From contig CAIIXF020000012.1 in the NCBI GenBank assembly GCA_903813345.2, positions 36,440,528 to 36,500,527 on the forward strand: 60,000 nucleotides of DNA, given 5' to 3'. Source of the DNA: Owenia fusiformis. Its lineage: Eukaryota; Annelida; Polychaeta; Sabellida; Oweniidae. Of this stretch, positions 11,780 through 22,898 are shown one piece after another. The notes under the pieces were generated by a model that did not search any database, was not told the DNA's origin, and saw only the letters and a list, made by a program, of their open reading frames with translations. A program made the translations under genes and the position numbers. Position 1 is the stretch's first letter, and the number at the start of each line of letters is the position of its first letter.

Positions 11780-12210
11780 ATAGAGGATATCCTATGATTT
11801 ATGAGTGATATGATTTTTATCCACGAATGGATATGATATCTGCACGAGCGAGCGTAGCGAGAGAGTGCAGATATCAATATCCATGAGTGGATTAAAATCA
11901 TATCACGAGTAAATCATAGGATGTTCTTTTTATTCCATAGTTAAAGTCATCATCAGAATCGTCGGAAATTAAGTTATTTAATTCGAATTTCCAAACGATC
12001 CGGCGATGTTGACACTTAGCCTCGTTTTGAGTCTGAAGTAGCAAAAATCCATAAACCATCGCATACGACGTCGTATGTCATGGCTAAAAAACCGTATGTT
12101 ATGGTTAAGTGAAAATTTGTCAAAAATATCATATTTTACCACTGATTACAAAAATACCGTTTTTATTTTCACATGTTATCCTATGGATATCATGCTAACT
12201 ATGGAATAAA
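11780..12210. mobile_element. Palindromic element with GAGCGAGCGTAGCGAG core
   Basis: ATCCTATGATTTATGAGTGA near 11790 is inverted near 11900-11920 around a loop containing GAGCGAGCGTAGCGAG. A second inverted pair, TATTCCATAGTTA (11932) and TAACTATGGAATA (12195), flanks the following 270 bp. This looks like a foldback element with nested arms; the exact ends are not resolved. Confidence 0.6.
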
Positions 12211-12814
12211 ATCTATTATCTAGAGAAGCTTTCGCGAAAAACTTCGAACGACCCTAATGCATAGCATATGATATCCATTTTTAAACTTGTGTATTGTTTT
12301 TTTGGCCCACCCTGTACAGTGTACGAACACTGTGCTCAAATATTTTTATGATTTGCCCCGTCCACCCCAAAACATGAGTTACCATAGTATTGAAGCCATA
12401 TTTTTTGATCAAAGTTGAGAAGATTAAATGAAATTTGGCATTCTAATTTGAGATTTTATTTAACCCTTTCTGTGAAAATTTGAATGAAAATGGCACAAAG
12501 TTTGTTTTGAGAGCGAATTTTTTTTAAATATCTTCATACGAAACTTCACCAATTCTTTTAAAACATATGTTTAACTATCTGGTGACACCTGAGATACTGT
12601 ACCATATACCATTTACTTTCTCTTATACCATATACCATATCTTTACATCTCTTATATATTACCATATACGATTTTTGCTTGCTCTTACACAATAAACGAA
12701 GAATTTTCACCCTCTTATAATATATACAATACACCCCACACAAAAGGACAACGCAATTCACAAAATGCATTTTGAAAAGGAAAAAGAAATGTGTACGCCC
12801 ACTTGGTAACTCAC

Positions 12815-12868
12815 CTCCTTGTAAAATCTGGCCAGAGCAAGGAATTTCTCACATTTACTAGATTTCAT
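12815..12868 (-). CDS. Candidate first exon, unknown gene
   Basis: On the minus strand an ATG (12866-12868) opens 18 codons, MKSSKCEKFLALARFYKE, ending exactly at a strong GTGAGT donor. No partner exon was found to the left and no family is recognised. A short frame next to a donor can occur by chance, so this is only a candidate. Confidence 0.2.
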
Positions 12869-13404
12869 TTTATAAAAAGCGGGTAACCATTGATTAGAAA
12901 AAGAGTCAGTCTGACATTGGCACTTTGCATTTCTCGGAACAACAAAAGAGTCAGGTTAAAGACCGGCACTTTGCATTTTTTTAGAACAACAATTAAAACG
13001 AAACTAGTTCTCACACGTAAAACAGGACATTTTTATAACATTCAAGACTCGTTTCGGCAACTAGGCAACCACGTATAAGTGTAAATATCTTTTATTTACA
13101 ACTGTTTCTAAGATTATTCTCAGAGGATTTTGAAAGCCAGCCAAAACTTAATTTGTTGATTTTGTTGTCTTCTAAGAAGAAGTATATCCTGCAGTGTACA
13201 GTGTTTAGCAGAAAAATCCCATTCGTCATTTTTTCTTGGCTTTCTTGTGGTAGTTTATATAGATCAGTATGATCCAAGATAGGGGAGACCAGGGTACAAC
13301 GGGAGTCTTTTTAAGATAGACAGATTCACAAACATAAATAGCCACTCGGCATTAAAACGTGTATATTTAAAAATGAATACCAATGAAAAAAGATGAAATT
13401 AAAT

Positions 13405-14797
13405 TGCCTTAATTCAAGACCAAATATTCTTGTAGCATATAGGGTCGGGGTAGCCAGGGTAATACGTATAACAACATCCATTTGAAGTGAAATGAAATCG
13501 CCTTTCAAGACCAAATATTCTTGTTTCATATAGGGAAGGGGTAGCCAGGGTAATACGTATAGAAACATCCATTTGAAATGAAATGAAATCGCCTTTCAAG
13601 ACCAAATATAATTGTAACATATAGGGTAGGGGTAGCGAGGGTAATTCGTTTAACAACATCCATTTGAAATGAAATGAGATCGCCTTTCAAGACCAAATAT
13701 AATTGCAACATATAGGATAGGGGTAGCCAGGGTAATATGTATAACAACATCCATTTGAAATGAAATGAAACCGCCTTTCAAGACCAAATATTCTTGTAGC
13801 ATATAGGGGAGGTGTAGTCAGGGTAATACGTATAGCAACATACATTTGAAATGAAATGAAATCGCCTTTCAAGACCAAATATTCTTGCATATAGGGAAGG
13901 TGTAGCCAGGGTAATACGTATAGCAACATCCATTTGAAATGAAATGAAATCAATCGCCTTTCAAGACCAAATATTCTTGTAACATGTAGGGTAGGGGTAG
14001 CCAGGGTTATACGTATAGCAAAATCCATTTGAAATGAAATGAAATCGCCTTTCAAGACCTTATATTCTTGTAGCATATAGGGTAGGGGTAGCCAGGGTAA
14101 TACGTATAGTAACATCCATTTGAAATGAAACGAAATCGCCTTTCAAGACCTAATATTCTTGTAGCATATAGGGTAGGGGTAGCCAGGGTAATACGTATAG
14201 TAACATCCATTTGAAATGAAATGAAATCGCCTTTCAAGACCAAATATAATTGTAACATATAGGGTAAGGCTGGGTAGCCAGGGTAATACGTATAACAACG
14301 TCCATTTGAAATGAAATGAAATCGCCTTTCAAGACTAAATATTCTTGTAGCATATAGGGTAGGGTTAGCCAAGGTAATACGTATAACTATTTGAAATGAA
14401 ATGAAATCGCCTTTCAAGACCAAATATTCTTGTAGCATATAGGGGAGGTGTAGTCAGGGTAATACGTATAACAACATCCATTTGAAATGAAATGAAATCG
14501 CCTTTCAAGACCAAATATTCTTGTAGCATATAGGGTAGGGTTAGCCAAGGTAATACGTATAACTATTTGAAATGAAATGAAATCGCCTTTCAAGACCAAA
14601 TATTCTTGTAGCATATAGGGTAGGGTTAGCCAAGGTAATACGTATAACTATTTGAAAAGAAATGAAATCGCCTTTCAAGACCAAATATTCTTGTAGCATA
14701 TAGGGTAGGGTTAGCCAAGGTAATACGTATAACTATTTGGAATGAAATGAAATCGCCTTTCAAGACCAAATATTCTTGTAGCATATAGGGTAGGGAT
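13405..14797. repeat. Minisatellite of 91- and 85-bp units, about 16 copies
   Basis: Units contain GCCTTTCAAGACCAAATATT and GGGTAATACGTATA. Copies at the left are ~91 bp and varied; the four at the right are 85-bp variants lacking ACAACATCC and nearly identical. Because 91 and 85 are not multiples of three, long overlapping minus-strand frames arise (13326-14614); these are artefacts. Confidence 0.95.
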
Positions 14798-15084
14798 TAG
14801 TTGCTATTACTGCGTACAAGGTCATATGAGCAAAAAGCAAAAGACTGACATTGAAACGCTTGAAATGATATATTCAACCGATTGAAATTATCCACGTCTA
14901 TGTTCTAGAATGTGCAGTGGTTCTGAAGAAATCAAAAGTATTTGCTCTGAGTTGACTTCTCCAAGACAATAGATATAGAATATATTTTAAAGTTTTCATT
15001 GACATTATGTTAACATCAATATTGTGAAAAAGATTGCATTACTCAAAAAATTCCCATGTATCAAAACACGAAATGAGATCATCT
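14798..15084. other. Non-coding stretch, nothing recognised
   Basis: AT-rich sequence between the minisatellite and the foldback element. Confidence 0.4.
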
Positions 15085-15850
15085 ACTAAAGGAGTGGTAT
15101 CGATATGGAGAACTGAATTCAACAATGTTTTTCTCTTAAACCAATTATTGAAAACATTCTGTAAAAAACACGGTATTTTATGTAATGTTGACTGATTGAC
15201 AGCAATTTAACGCGAAAATTATTTAGAAATATTTTATATAGCTGCTTTTGTTAACATTTCTTTTGTTTTTTTAGTGCAATTGTTTTTGCTCATTTCTACC
15301 AATTCTTGAGAATGAAATGAAATGTCTTTCCGAACCTTGTTGGAACAAAATAGCATATACAACATGTTAAGACCTCTCAATATTATAGTAATACAAAGGA
15401 ATTTTTGGTTGATTTTAAAAAAGTATTCATAAAATTAAAACAAAATCCCCCCAAAATAGATAAAAATCAAGATAAACCTTTTATTTCATTAACAAGATAC
15501 TTCTTTAAAATCAACCAAAATTTCCTTTGTACAATTACAATATTGAGCGACCTAAACATGTTGTGTTTATGTCGTTTTGTTCCAATGAGGTTCGGAAAGA
15601 TGTTTCATTTCACTCTGGAAACGTGATACCAAGAACAAAACAAGTCTTTGATGTGTTTTCTAAAACAATATAGATGAAAGTTTATATATATTTTTCAAGT
15701 TATAGTGTTACCATTCAAAAGATGACCATTAAATCGACTATGTGTTAAATTTTTAGATTTTTTTGATGACTGGTTTAAGAGAAACGTGTGTTCAAAAAGT
15801 TCTCCATATCGATACCACTCCTTTCACTGGAACGACGTGTTACTAAGCAT
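15085..15850. mobile_element. ~770-bp imperfect foldback element
   Basis: GGAGTGGTATCGATATGGAG near 15090 is inverted at about 15800-15823, and TCTTAAACC near 15137 is matched by GGTTTAAGA near 15773. Inner arms carry GTCTTTCCGAACCTTGTTGG and its inverse (15330 and 15590). The centre is near 15455. Small frames inside (15405-15626, 15788-15994) look like chance. Confidence 0.75.
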
Positions 15851-16079
15851 GATCTAAAATTGTGCCTTTGTGCAATTTTTCAAAAGGAGTCTCAATTGTT
15901 TTCAATCAGAACAAATAAAACACTTCTCAGAACTGCAGAACAACAAAAGCCTGTTTTCTTGGAACTATTTTATCAGGTATATAAAGTACTTTGATTGCGT
16001 ATTTTTTAAATCTTGCCATCACACCTGAAACACCAAAGAGCATCTGCCCTATCAGCTAATATAGAGTAAGTCTTATTAT

Positions 16080-16165
16080 GTTGTATTATATAATATTATA
16101 TTATATTATATTGTATTATATTATAATCATATTATATTACCATAATATTATATCATATTTCTCTA
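16080..16165. repeat. TATTATA-type microsatellite
   Basis: An imperfect run of ATTATATT units. Confidence 0.85.
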
Positions 16166-16609
16166 TATTTTCAAGATATCTAAGCTATCTATGCCATGTA
16201 TACTGTTCATTAATTTTATTTGTTCTTCAAGCAAAGTGACTGACGTAATTTCTGCTTGCTGAATTTATGAACAAATTTAAATACAAATTTAGAACAATAG
16301 TTGTTCGTTCATGAATTTTTCTGAAACCACCTTTTAGAACATACATGTCTGTGTGCCGTCTAAACTAGAATGTATTCTTATGTTGCTATATAATGGTTAA
16401 CTAGAAAAACAGGTATTTTTAAGTTGTGACATTTTCAGGAAATAACGTTTCTATCAAAATTTATTGATTGGACGATCTTCTTAAATGGTTTGGTCTCATT
16501 GCTGCCATGCCAACGGACTTTATAAGAGTACATAATATAAAGAGAGAATAATAAATGACCAAATGTCTTTATTGTAGAAGGCATTTTCCGTGTTTCAGAT
16601 TATTCCAAG
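16166..16609. other. Upstream region of the EF-hand/cysteine gene
   Basis: No repeat is recognised. TTTATAAGAG near 16519 is a TATA-like sequence about 90 bp before the proposed ATG at 16610; a TTTCAG acceptor-like site near 16593 would allow an extra 5' untranslated exon instead. Confidence 0.3.
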
Positions 16610-16734
16610 ATGGCTGGCAAACTTATCGTGTTGTGCATGATGGTGGTGATTTTGGCAAGCATTTGTATAGATGACAGCACTGCATGTTTTGTCAGCCGTG
16701 TCACCCACATACATACCTGCAACAATTGCAAAGT
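16610..16734 (+). CDS. Exon 1 of a secreted EF-hand / six-cysteine-repeat protein: signal peptide
   Basis: ATG at 16610 opens MAGKLIVLCMMVVILASICI, a basic residue followed by a strong hydrophobic core, i.e. a signal peptide with likely cleavage near DSTA-C. A short segment with three cysteines follows (CFVSRVTHIHTCNNCKV). I end the exon at 16734, before GTAATA, a mediocre donor, because the two leftover bases fit the phase of the EF-hand exon at 17709. If the donor is not used, the frame stops at TAA 16736-16738 and would give a 42-residue secreted peptide. Joined with the exons at 17709, 18327, 20359 and 20955 the frame is 852 bp, 283 residues. I do not recognise a named family for the whole protein. 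The join is inference from phase. Confidence 0.55.
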
Positions 16735-17708
16735 GTAATAAGTGTTTTATTGTCATTAAAACTATTAAGTGTAGTGTAGTGTTTCTATTATATTCCATTT
16801 CTTACGTATACGTAGAATTTAAAAGGCACTTTTAAGTAGAAGTAGAGTAGTAATTTAAGGAGAAAAATAACAAATAATATGTAACGTGTTACTCATACAA
16901 TTAATTAGACACGAAACAAAGATTATTTTGTGTAAATAAGTGAAGAAGGAAAAACAATACTGACCTAGAAAACAGAATTAGAAGTTCAGAGATCAAAGTG
17001 ATCCGTGCACACTTTTACACATACACTTTTCACCAAGGTATTTTTAAGTTTTTGAATATTTTTCCATGGCACATCATTTCAAAAATATTTTGCAAACTTG
17101 TAACTGAATTTTCTTCATAGCTTATTACTTTCGTACTCGAGCAAATGACATTTGCTGAATGTAACATAAATATGCTGGATAGAAAACTAAGATGACGAGT
17201 TATACTTTAATTCATTCTTTTTGTATGACTTGTTCACGTTTTACAAGGAATCTTGCACATGGCATCTGTGTTACCTGCAGTGTCACATTCTACATTCGTG
17301 AGCTAGGCCTTTTCGGTTGTAACCTCTTTTAATGGATCATGTTCAAATGTTTTTAAATATGCTACAGTTATAAACAGGCATGTGTGTAATTGTCTTCTTA
17401 AGTAAACCTGGTTAGCGGTCAATGGCAATCCAGTGTTATTGAGAAACTTGGAGAAGAAATTTGCTTTTTGCAGTCATTTTGAATGATTTTTCTTAAACTA
17501 TCAGCATCTCCTAGAGTTGAAATTAACTTCTTACCAGGTTAACTAAAGGATGATAATGCAAGGATACTTTCCTGAAAAGCAATAAAATACAAACATCCCT
17601 TCTTATTTTATTTTGTACCAAAAATAACATGTGCAGGTATAGCAATTTCTCATCTTTTCCACATGTACCTAATTAAGCCTATGAATAATCACATTCTGTG
17701 CCTTTCAG

Positions 17709-17929
17709 CCACAAACGATCGGTGAGGAAGAATTCCGAGTACACTAGCACATTCAAAGCTTGCGACTCAGATGACAATGGAAAACTTATTGAAAAAGAGA
17801 TGATGAAATGTTTTCCACAACCGGGAAGTCATCTTGCTGAGATCTTTGAATCTTTGGACATTGATAGAGATGGTGAACTTACTTTTGAGGAGTTTCAGAA
17901 AGCCGAGTTGAATCCCAAAAAGAAACCGG
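17709..17929 (+). CDS. Exon 2: pair of canonical EF-hands
   Basis: The exon follows a CCTTTCAG acceptor and ends at a GTAAGC donor. It encodes two helix-loop-helix calcium sites. Loop 1 is DSDDNGKLIEKE and loop 2 is DIDRDGELTFEE; both have acidic or Asn residues at positions 1, 3 and 5, Gly at 6, a hydrophobic residue at 8 and Glu at 12, so both should bind calcium. The linker holds one cysteine (MKCFPQPGSH). The end is basic (NPKKKP). One base is left over at the donor, which fits both the alternative terminal exons (18092, 18184) and the cysteine-repeat exon (18327). With the exon-1 signal peptide this would be an extracellular calcium-binding module. EF-hand identity is sure; the partner exons are inferred. 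Confidence 0.85.
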
Positions 17930-18091
17930 GTAAGCTTTTAAGACTCCGTGCAAAGTAATGATACTAGTTATAATTAAGATTAAAAATAAATCATATGAGG
18001 ACTGGACGTAATCTGTTCTTTTATTTGCCTAGTAAAACAGTTTATTACTAAATACATTGTGAAAAACAGAAACTTAACATTTTCATTTCAG

Positions 18092-18150
18092 TGGATAAGG
18101 CAACAATGACTGTTGATATTACACTTAGCACCGTTTACAGAATGGATTAG
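18092..18150 (+). CDS. Possible alternative last exon 3a of the EF-hand gene
   Basis: After TTTCATTTCAG the frame continues from the one leftover base of exon 2 as VDKATMTVDITLSTVYRMD and stops at TAG 18148-18150. Splicing to it would give a short EF-hand-only isoform without cysteine repeats. It may equally be intronic sequence with a chance acceptor. Confidence 0.35.
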
Positions 18151-18183
18151 GCATGTCCAGCATTATTCATGTTTTAATTACAG

Positions 18184-18242
18184 TGGATAAGGCAACAATG
18201 ACTGTTGATATTACACTTAGCACCGTTTACAGAATGGATTAG
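18184..18242 (+). CDS. Possible alternative last exon 3b, duplicate of 3a
   Basis: Second copy of the 92-bp unit with the same acceptor, frame and stop (TAG 18240-18242). Its pyrimidine tract (GTTTTAATTACAG) is weaker than that of 3a. The predicted peptide end is identical to 3a. Confidence 0.25.
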
Positions 18243-18326
18243 GCATGTACAGCATTATTCATGTTTTAATTATCTAGACATTACAAATTTTATAATAAAT
18301 GTATATTGTATACTCTTTCAATCTAG

Positions 18327-18442
18327 CTACCAACTGTCACTTGGATATGCTAGAAAAATGCGGAGGCAGCTTCCTGCAATTTGCGCATGCGCATGCACGA
18401 GATCAAAGCATAAGCGAGACCTCTATGTGCGAGGCTCTACAG
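18327..18442 (+). CDS. Exon 4: first half of cysteine repeat 1
   Basis: The exon lies between a TTTCAATCTAG acceptor and a GTAAAT donor. After two bases that complete a codon with exon 2, it reads TNCHLDMLEKCGGSFLQF, a His/Ala-rich stretch, and ends SETSMCEALQ in phase 0. The pattern C-x7-C ... C-x-AL matches the second repeat in exon 6 (C-x7-C ... CDALEAYDEC). Another frame is open across the exon but lacks this match. A LINE fragment fills the intron that follows. Confidence 0.6.
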
Positions 18443-18489
18443 GTAAATACTAATCAAAACCCTAAGCCCTGAAATTTTTTTATTAATTT

Positions 18490-19870
18490 TTTTATTTATT
18501 CATATATATTTCAACATCAAATATACAGTAAACGGGTGACACTTCTCGTGTATATTCCCGTGTTTATAATCATGAAATGTACAGATTGGGGATCCGCTTG
18601 TGTGATGAATGCTACTATCTATGTCTGACTAAGAATGTGTCATATAATGCCCAATATGGTTATCTGAAATTGATATTATTGATTGATAAAATATTTTTTC
18701 AATTCTTTTTTCATAATAAAAATACTTCCAGATGATGTTATTTCAATAGGTAATGAATTCCAAATTGATGGTGCAGTAAATGATATCAGAGCTTTACCAT
18801 AATTTGTTCGAATTTTGGGTTTGTCATAGTTTACCCTATTTCGGGTGTTGTAAGCATGTCTCTCTTGGATGGTACTGAAGAGGTTTGGAAAATTTTTAAG
18901 ATAATTATGGAGTTTATTAATCCATTTGTACATGAAAATGCATTTCAACTGCTTATTAATATCAAATATATTCAAAATGTTGCAAAATATGAAGGGAGTT
19001 TAACAAACCACTACCTGCTTCACCCCAGATAAGATTGCCATATATCAAATAAGAGTAAATAAGGGAATAATAGATGCTCAAGAATGCTTTATCATTTAAC
19101 AGTTGTTTGACCCTATATAGAATACCAATGGTTCTGGAGAATTTTGTTCACTATGCCCCGCCTCTGACGGCTATTTCAAAAACTAGCAATATGTATGATG
19201 CGACATCTATCTCAAACATTACATTACATTAAAGTCAATTTGCAAGCAAATAACCATTATATCTTTTTTGACTTGAGGTGAAAATAATATATTTTGTTTT
19301 ATCCGCATTAAGGGATAATTTATTAGTGATAAGCCACTCCTCTATTAGTTTTAGTTCAGTATTGAGAATATCAGCAAGTTCAGATTTTTACCTTTTATCA
19401 ATAAATTGGTATCATCCGCGAATAAAACAAAAAACAACCGTGGATAAGAAAGGTAAATGTCATTTATGTACAGAATAAAGAAAAGTGGTCCAAGAATTGA
19501 ACCTTGAGGGATTCCACACGTGATAAATTCAGACTCAGATAAGGTATTGTTGTAAAATGTTTTCTGAATTCTGTGTGTAAAATAGCTTTTGATCCAATTG
19601 AGTGCAACACCACGAATGCCATAAAATTCAAGTTTACTAAATAGGATGTTGTGATCAATTGTATCGAAGGCCTTGGAAAAATCAAGAAACAATCCAATGG
19701 TAAATTCCCCATCATCAATCGCTTTTCTAATCTTTTCAATAAAAGTAAGAACAGCCATTGAAGTTGATCTTTTTTCCCTAAATCCAAATTGGTTAATGTA
19801 CAAAATATCGATAGAGTCTATGAATGTAGAAATTCTATGATGAATTATTTTTTCCAGGATAATCCTCAAT
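18490..19870 (-). pseudogene. Truncated, frameshifted LINE reverse transcriptase in intron
   Basis: On the minus strand, 19869 to 19351 encodes the reverse-transcriptase core: QFGFREKRSTSMAVLTF, GLFLDFSKAFDTIDH, GIPQGSILGPLFF and the catalytic FADDTNL. After a frame break, 18975 to 18676 encodes the C-terminal tail with ERHAYNTRNRVNYD and FTAPSIWNSLP. The endonuclease and start are missing. The motif order is that of non-LTR retrotransposons of the Jockey/CR1/RTE-like broad group; I cannot place the clade. It sits antisense in the third intron of the EF-hand/cysteine gene and is not functional. Confidence 0.9.
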
Positions 19871-20358
19871 TATTTTTTATAATTGGCCGAATAAAACAAT
19901 TTTTTTTAATACAAATACATATTCAATGCATACAACTGACTCTATAAATAACTATACTCACAAACTAAAATGTGACCATTTAAAGCCGAAAGCTCTAGAT
20001 GCTCTAGACTCTCCCGATCATGTCAGGGGCATTAAAGAAATCTATGGTTAACTATTGTAGCAAGGAGGATTTACTGTAAGCATTGCCGATAATCTGATGT
20101 CAAGGACGTCATGACTTACTGGTCATACGCTTCACACGTAACATGTTGCAAAAGGCGTTAAGGTCAAATTCGGTGATGATATTACTAATTTTTCGACGAA
20201 TTGCCTGGTCTTGAGTTAGATATTATAGTAACTACCATTATTAATCATTGCCAGACAAATGAAGATCGAGAAGGAATCATGGCTGCCAATTCTTGCTATT
20301 GCAGGTAGTTATTGAAATGGTCATTTAGGGTATTACTATTTTGTTTCCTTGTGTTAAG

Positions 20359-20506
20359 GAGTATGGTAACTGTGTTGACGAGAAGAGTGGGACATGTCAC
20401 ACCGAGGACACCAAAAACTTCGCCGCGAAGTTGCTTCACATGATTCGGACGTCAAAGAAAGATGGCGTATGCCCTGACATCAAGATAAATGGTCTTGACA
20501 ACAAAG
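20359..20506 (+). CDS. Exon 5: second half of cysteine repeat 1
   Basis: The acceptor is a pyrimidine-rich tract ending GTGTTAAG. The frame begins EYGNCVDEKSGTCHTEDTK and runs through a helical segment to KKDGVCPDIKINGLDNK, then a GTATAC donor with one base over. Joined to exon 4 it makes CEALQ-EYGNCV...SGTC, which parallels CDALEAYDECL...ESC of exon 6 at the same spacing. That internal match is the best evidence for the join. Confidence 0.65.
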
Positions 20507-20954
20507 GTATACGAATTAAAATATTTTTTAAAAATATAAAAGAAATGTGTCACACACAGCTATAATAATTATATATTAGCTATTTCTGCTTGAATTATGC
20601 AATTTGTATCCATATTTTTTATATAACATTCTAATTATATATGTATGTAGATTTTACAGTATTCTTAGAAAGGTTTCATTTTTCTATTGCTCCATGTTTC
20701 CTCAGAGTAGGTTTCACAATTACTCTTCGAATAGGATTTAATATGTTTCTTCATCAGATTCTCCACTTCCTTATTATTAGTCTCACACTATTTTCAATTA
20801 AACGAGTTTCTTCATTTCCTTCGTTCAATTTTCACCATTTCCCGAGAACAGGCAATTTTTGACACTTTCCAATTGAGATCGTAAGGAAGCGTATCAATAT
20901 ACATGAACTGAAATATACAGAATATTCTCATATAAGCTCTTATATTATATCCAG

Positions 20955-21196
20955 ATGATGGGAACTTCGAGAAGCTGCCATGCAGCAAAGATGCCATCCT
21001 GAAATGCGACAAACAATTCCTGGATGATATCCTACAGTGGACACCTTCATGTGATGCCCTAGAGGCTTATGATGAATGCCTTCAGAAGACGACCGAGTCG
21101 TGCAACGACGAAGCCTCGGAAAGCGCACGTAAGGCGGCTGACGACATCTTCAAAGCCTACAAATCTACAGGCGAATGCGACGGCAACACTTATTAA
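20955..21196 (+). CDS. Exon 6: cysteine repeat 2 and stop
   Basis: After TTATATCCAG the frame reads DDGNFEKLPCSKDAILKC, then CDALEAYDECLQKTTESC, a helical stretch and STGECDGNTY before TAA (21194-21196). Six cysteines are spaced C-x7-C, about 17, C-x8-C-x7-C, about 22, C. The pattern resembles, at the level of spacing only, small secreted helical domains such as insect 27-kDa hemolymph proteins or nematode DUF19; I would not assign either. It is acidic and lysine-rich, has no membrane segment and no GPI signal, consistent with a soluble extracellular protein. Codon use and conserved phase argue that it is a true exon. Confidence 0.75.
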
Positions 21197-21732
21197 TTAT
21201 TGGTCAGATCGCCACCATATGACTGTCTGAGTAAATGCTATGCTATACAATCAAGAGATCGAATGTGTGTCATGTACTTTCTGTAACATCAAGACCTCTC
21301 AGGAATCGTTTAGAATGATATATTTAGCTTACATTTGACAAAACAGTTTTATAAGTACCGATGTATGTAAAATGTAAATGCTCAACGGCTTTTCTATGCT
21401 TTGAAATTTGTGAAAGAGTGCTCGTAAAATAGTCATCCTATCGAAGATCTAAAACATATTTCTATGATTCTGTTTTCTTTTGTAATAATGTGGATTAAGA
21501 TAATTCCGCAAGTTCTGAAATTGGGTTCCTAAGGGGAGTCCTATGCTACTTTTAATTAAACATAACTCATTCCATACGTATGATCCAGATCTTTCAGTTT
21601 TCGCAGATAACATAAATGTACCTAGGTTATTAGTCGAGGATTAATAATTTATCACAATATATAAAAATAAAAAATCAGTGACCTACATGAACCTTTTCAA
21701 AAAATGTAGGTCAATGACGTTTCTTCGTTTTA
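21197..21732. other. 3' flank of the EF-hand/cysteine gene
   Basis: No coding content. Candidate polyadenylation signals are ATTAAA near 21557 and AATAAA near 21667; neither is certain. Confidence 0.3.
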
Positions 21733-22215
21733 TAGGGTGGTCAAAAAATGGCAACCCTGCATTTTCCTCATATCTTCGTCGTTTAAGAAGAATACTCCCT
21801 GATGTTTTACACATTTGTACGTCAATCAATTTCCATCAACCTATTAAATTTCATGACCAAACTGATAATTACAATGTTACAGTACTTTGCACAACATGCT
21901 CCCATGTGGCCATCATCGTGCTGTAGGCAAACCTGGACGATCTATCTTTGAGGTCATTCTTGTACATATTTGGTGGCGTATCCCCAAAGGATATTTTGGA
22001 TGACGGGTGCAGGTTTGCCTACAGTGCAATATTGGGATCCGGAGCATGTTGTTTCAAGTTCTGTAACATTGTGATATCAGTCTGGTGGTCTTGGAATATA
22101 AGGGGCTGGTAGAATATTAAATGATGTAATGTGCCAAATATCAGGAAGCAATTCCCAAAAATGACAAAGATATGAAGAAAACACCGACAGGGTTGCCGCC
22201 TTTCGACCACGTGTA
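21733..22215. mobile_element. Foldback mariner-like MITE, ~480 bp
   Basis: GGGTGGTCAAAAAATGGCAA at the left is inverted at the right (TTGCCGCCTTTCGACCACG), and inner arms continue to GTAGGCAAACCTG / CAGGTTTGCCTAC near the centre at 21970. TA lies at both outer edges. No transposase frame. Confidence 0.75.
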
Positions 22216-22695
22216 CATCTAGAATATTTATTTATGCTCAACTATAATAATCTAGGTATATTTATGCACGCAGTGCAAAACTGAAGCTAATAGATCTTGT
22301 ATAAAATGAGTTATAAAATTATGTGTACCTGAAATAATATGGGATTTCTACATACGGTTAACCAACTTAAATAAAGTTATAAGATATAATCCATACAAGC
22401 CGATTCACAAGTATTGGGACTAGGACTAACATTTTCTCACTTATTTTCCAATTCACACATTATTTTCATAATAAGTATTGAGTAAACTTATATGTCGCTA
22501 TCCATCCCTTTGGTTTCATTACACCGAGCTAACATATTTCATGCGAAAAATGCACAAAGGATCCGGGACATTTATTTTCACGGTGGAGTTTAGGATCTCA
22601 CAATCCCATCTAGATCACAGAGTTTTTTGCAATATCCACCACCAAACTATACAAAGTCACGATTCAGAATGTACTAATCTACAGAATATAGAATG

Positions 22696-22828
22696 TGTAA
22701 TGATATCCAGTTTCTGGTATCATCTTGCTAACTGCCTTTGAGGTATTATGTTACTTGTACATGTGTGGGATTACAAATATACAACTTGGTCTTCTAAAGC
22801 TAGAACTTGTACTGTCCAGATCATTACA
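22696..22828 (+). repeat. 5' LTR, 133 bp
   Basis: It begins TGTAATGATATCC and ends CAGATCATTACA, and is preceded by the target duplication GAATG (22691-22695). It equals the 3' LTR except for an 8-bp duplication there. It is very short even for gypsy-type elements. Confidence 0.95.
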
Positions 22829-22843
22829 TGGTACTGCGTGGTG
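22829..22843 (+). promoter_or_regulatory. Primer-binding site
   Basis: TGGTACTGCGTGG follows the 5' LTR with no gap. TGG pairs with the CCA end of a tRNA; I cannot say which tRNA. Confidence 0.6.
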
Positions 22844-22898
22844 AAATATTTAATAATACAATACAAAAAATGGATTATTAGCATAGAAAGGCCTAAAA

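Larger units (their letters stand above)
18089..18272. repeat. 92-bp tandem duplication containing a splice-acceptor-led frame
   Basis: Bases 18089-18180 are repeated at 18181-18272 with one clear mismatch (GTCCAG versus GTACAG). Each copy starts with CAG, an acceptor, followed by the same short open frame ending in TAG. Confidence 0.9.

Noticed and set aside
12299-12318. GGCCCACCCTGTA, an end of the 5919-6528 mariner-like family
   Set aside because: No partner end was found nearby, so no element can be delimited.
13326-14614. Several overlapping 60-142-codon minus-strand frames with repeated motifs
   Set aside because: They follow the 91/85-bp minisatellite and shift frame with each unit; no start context, domain or splice support.
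20258-20305. Possible alternative first exon MKIEKESWLPILAIA before a GTAGTT donor, phase-compatible with the exon at 20955
   Set aside because: The hydrophobic core is short for a signal peptide and joining would skip exon 5; kept only as a remote alternative.
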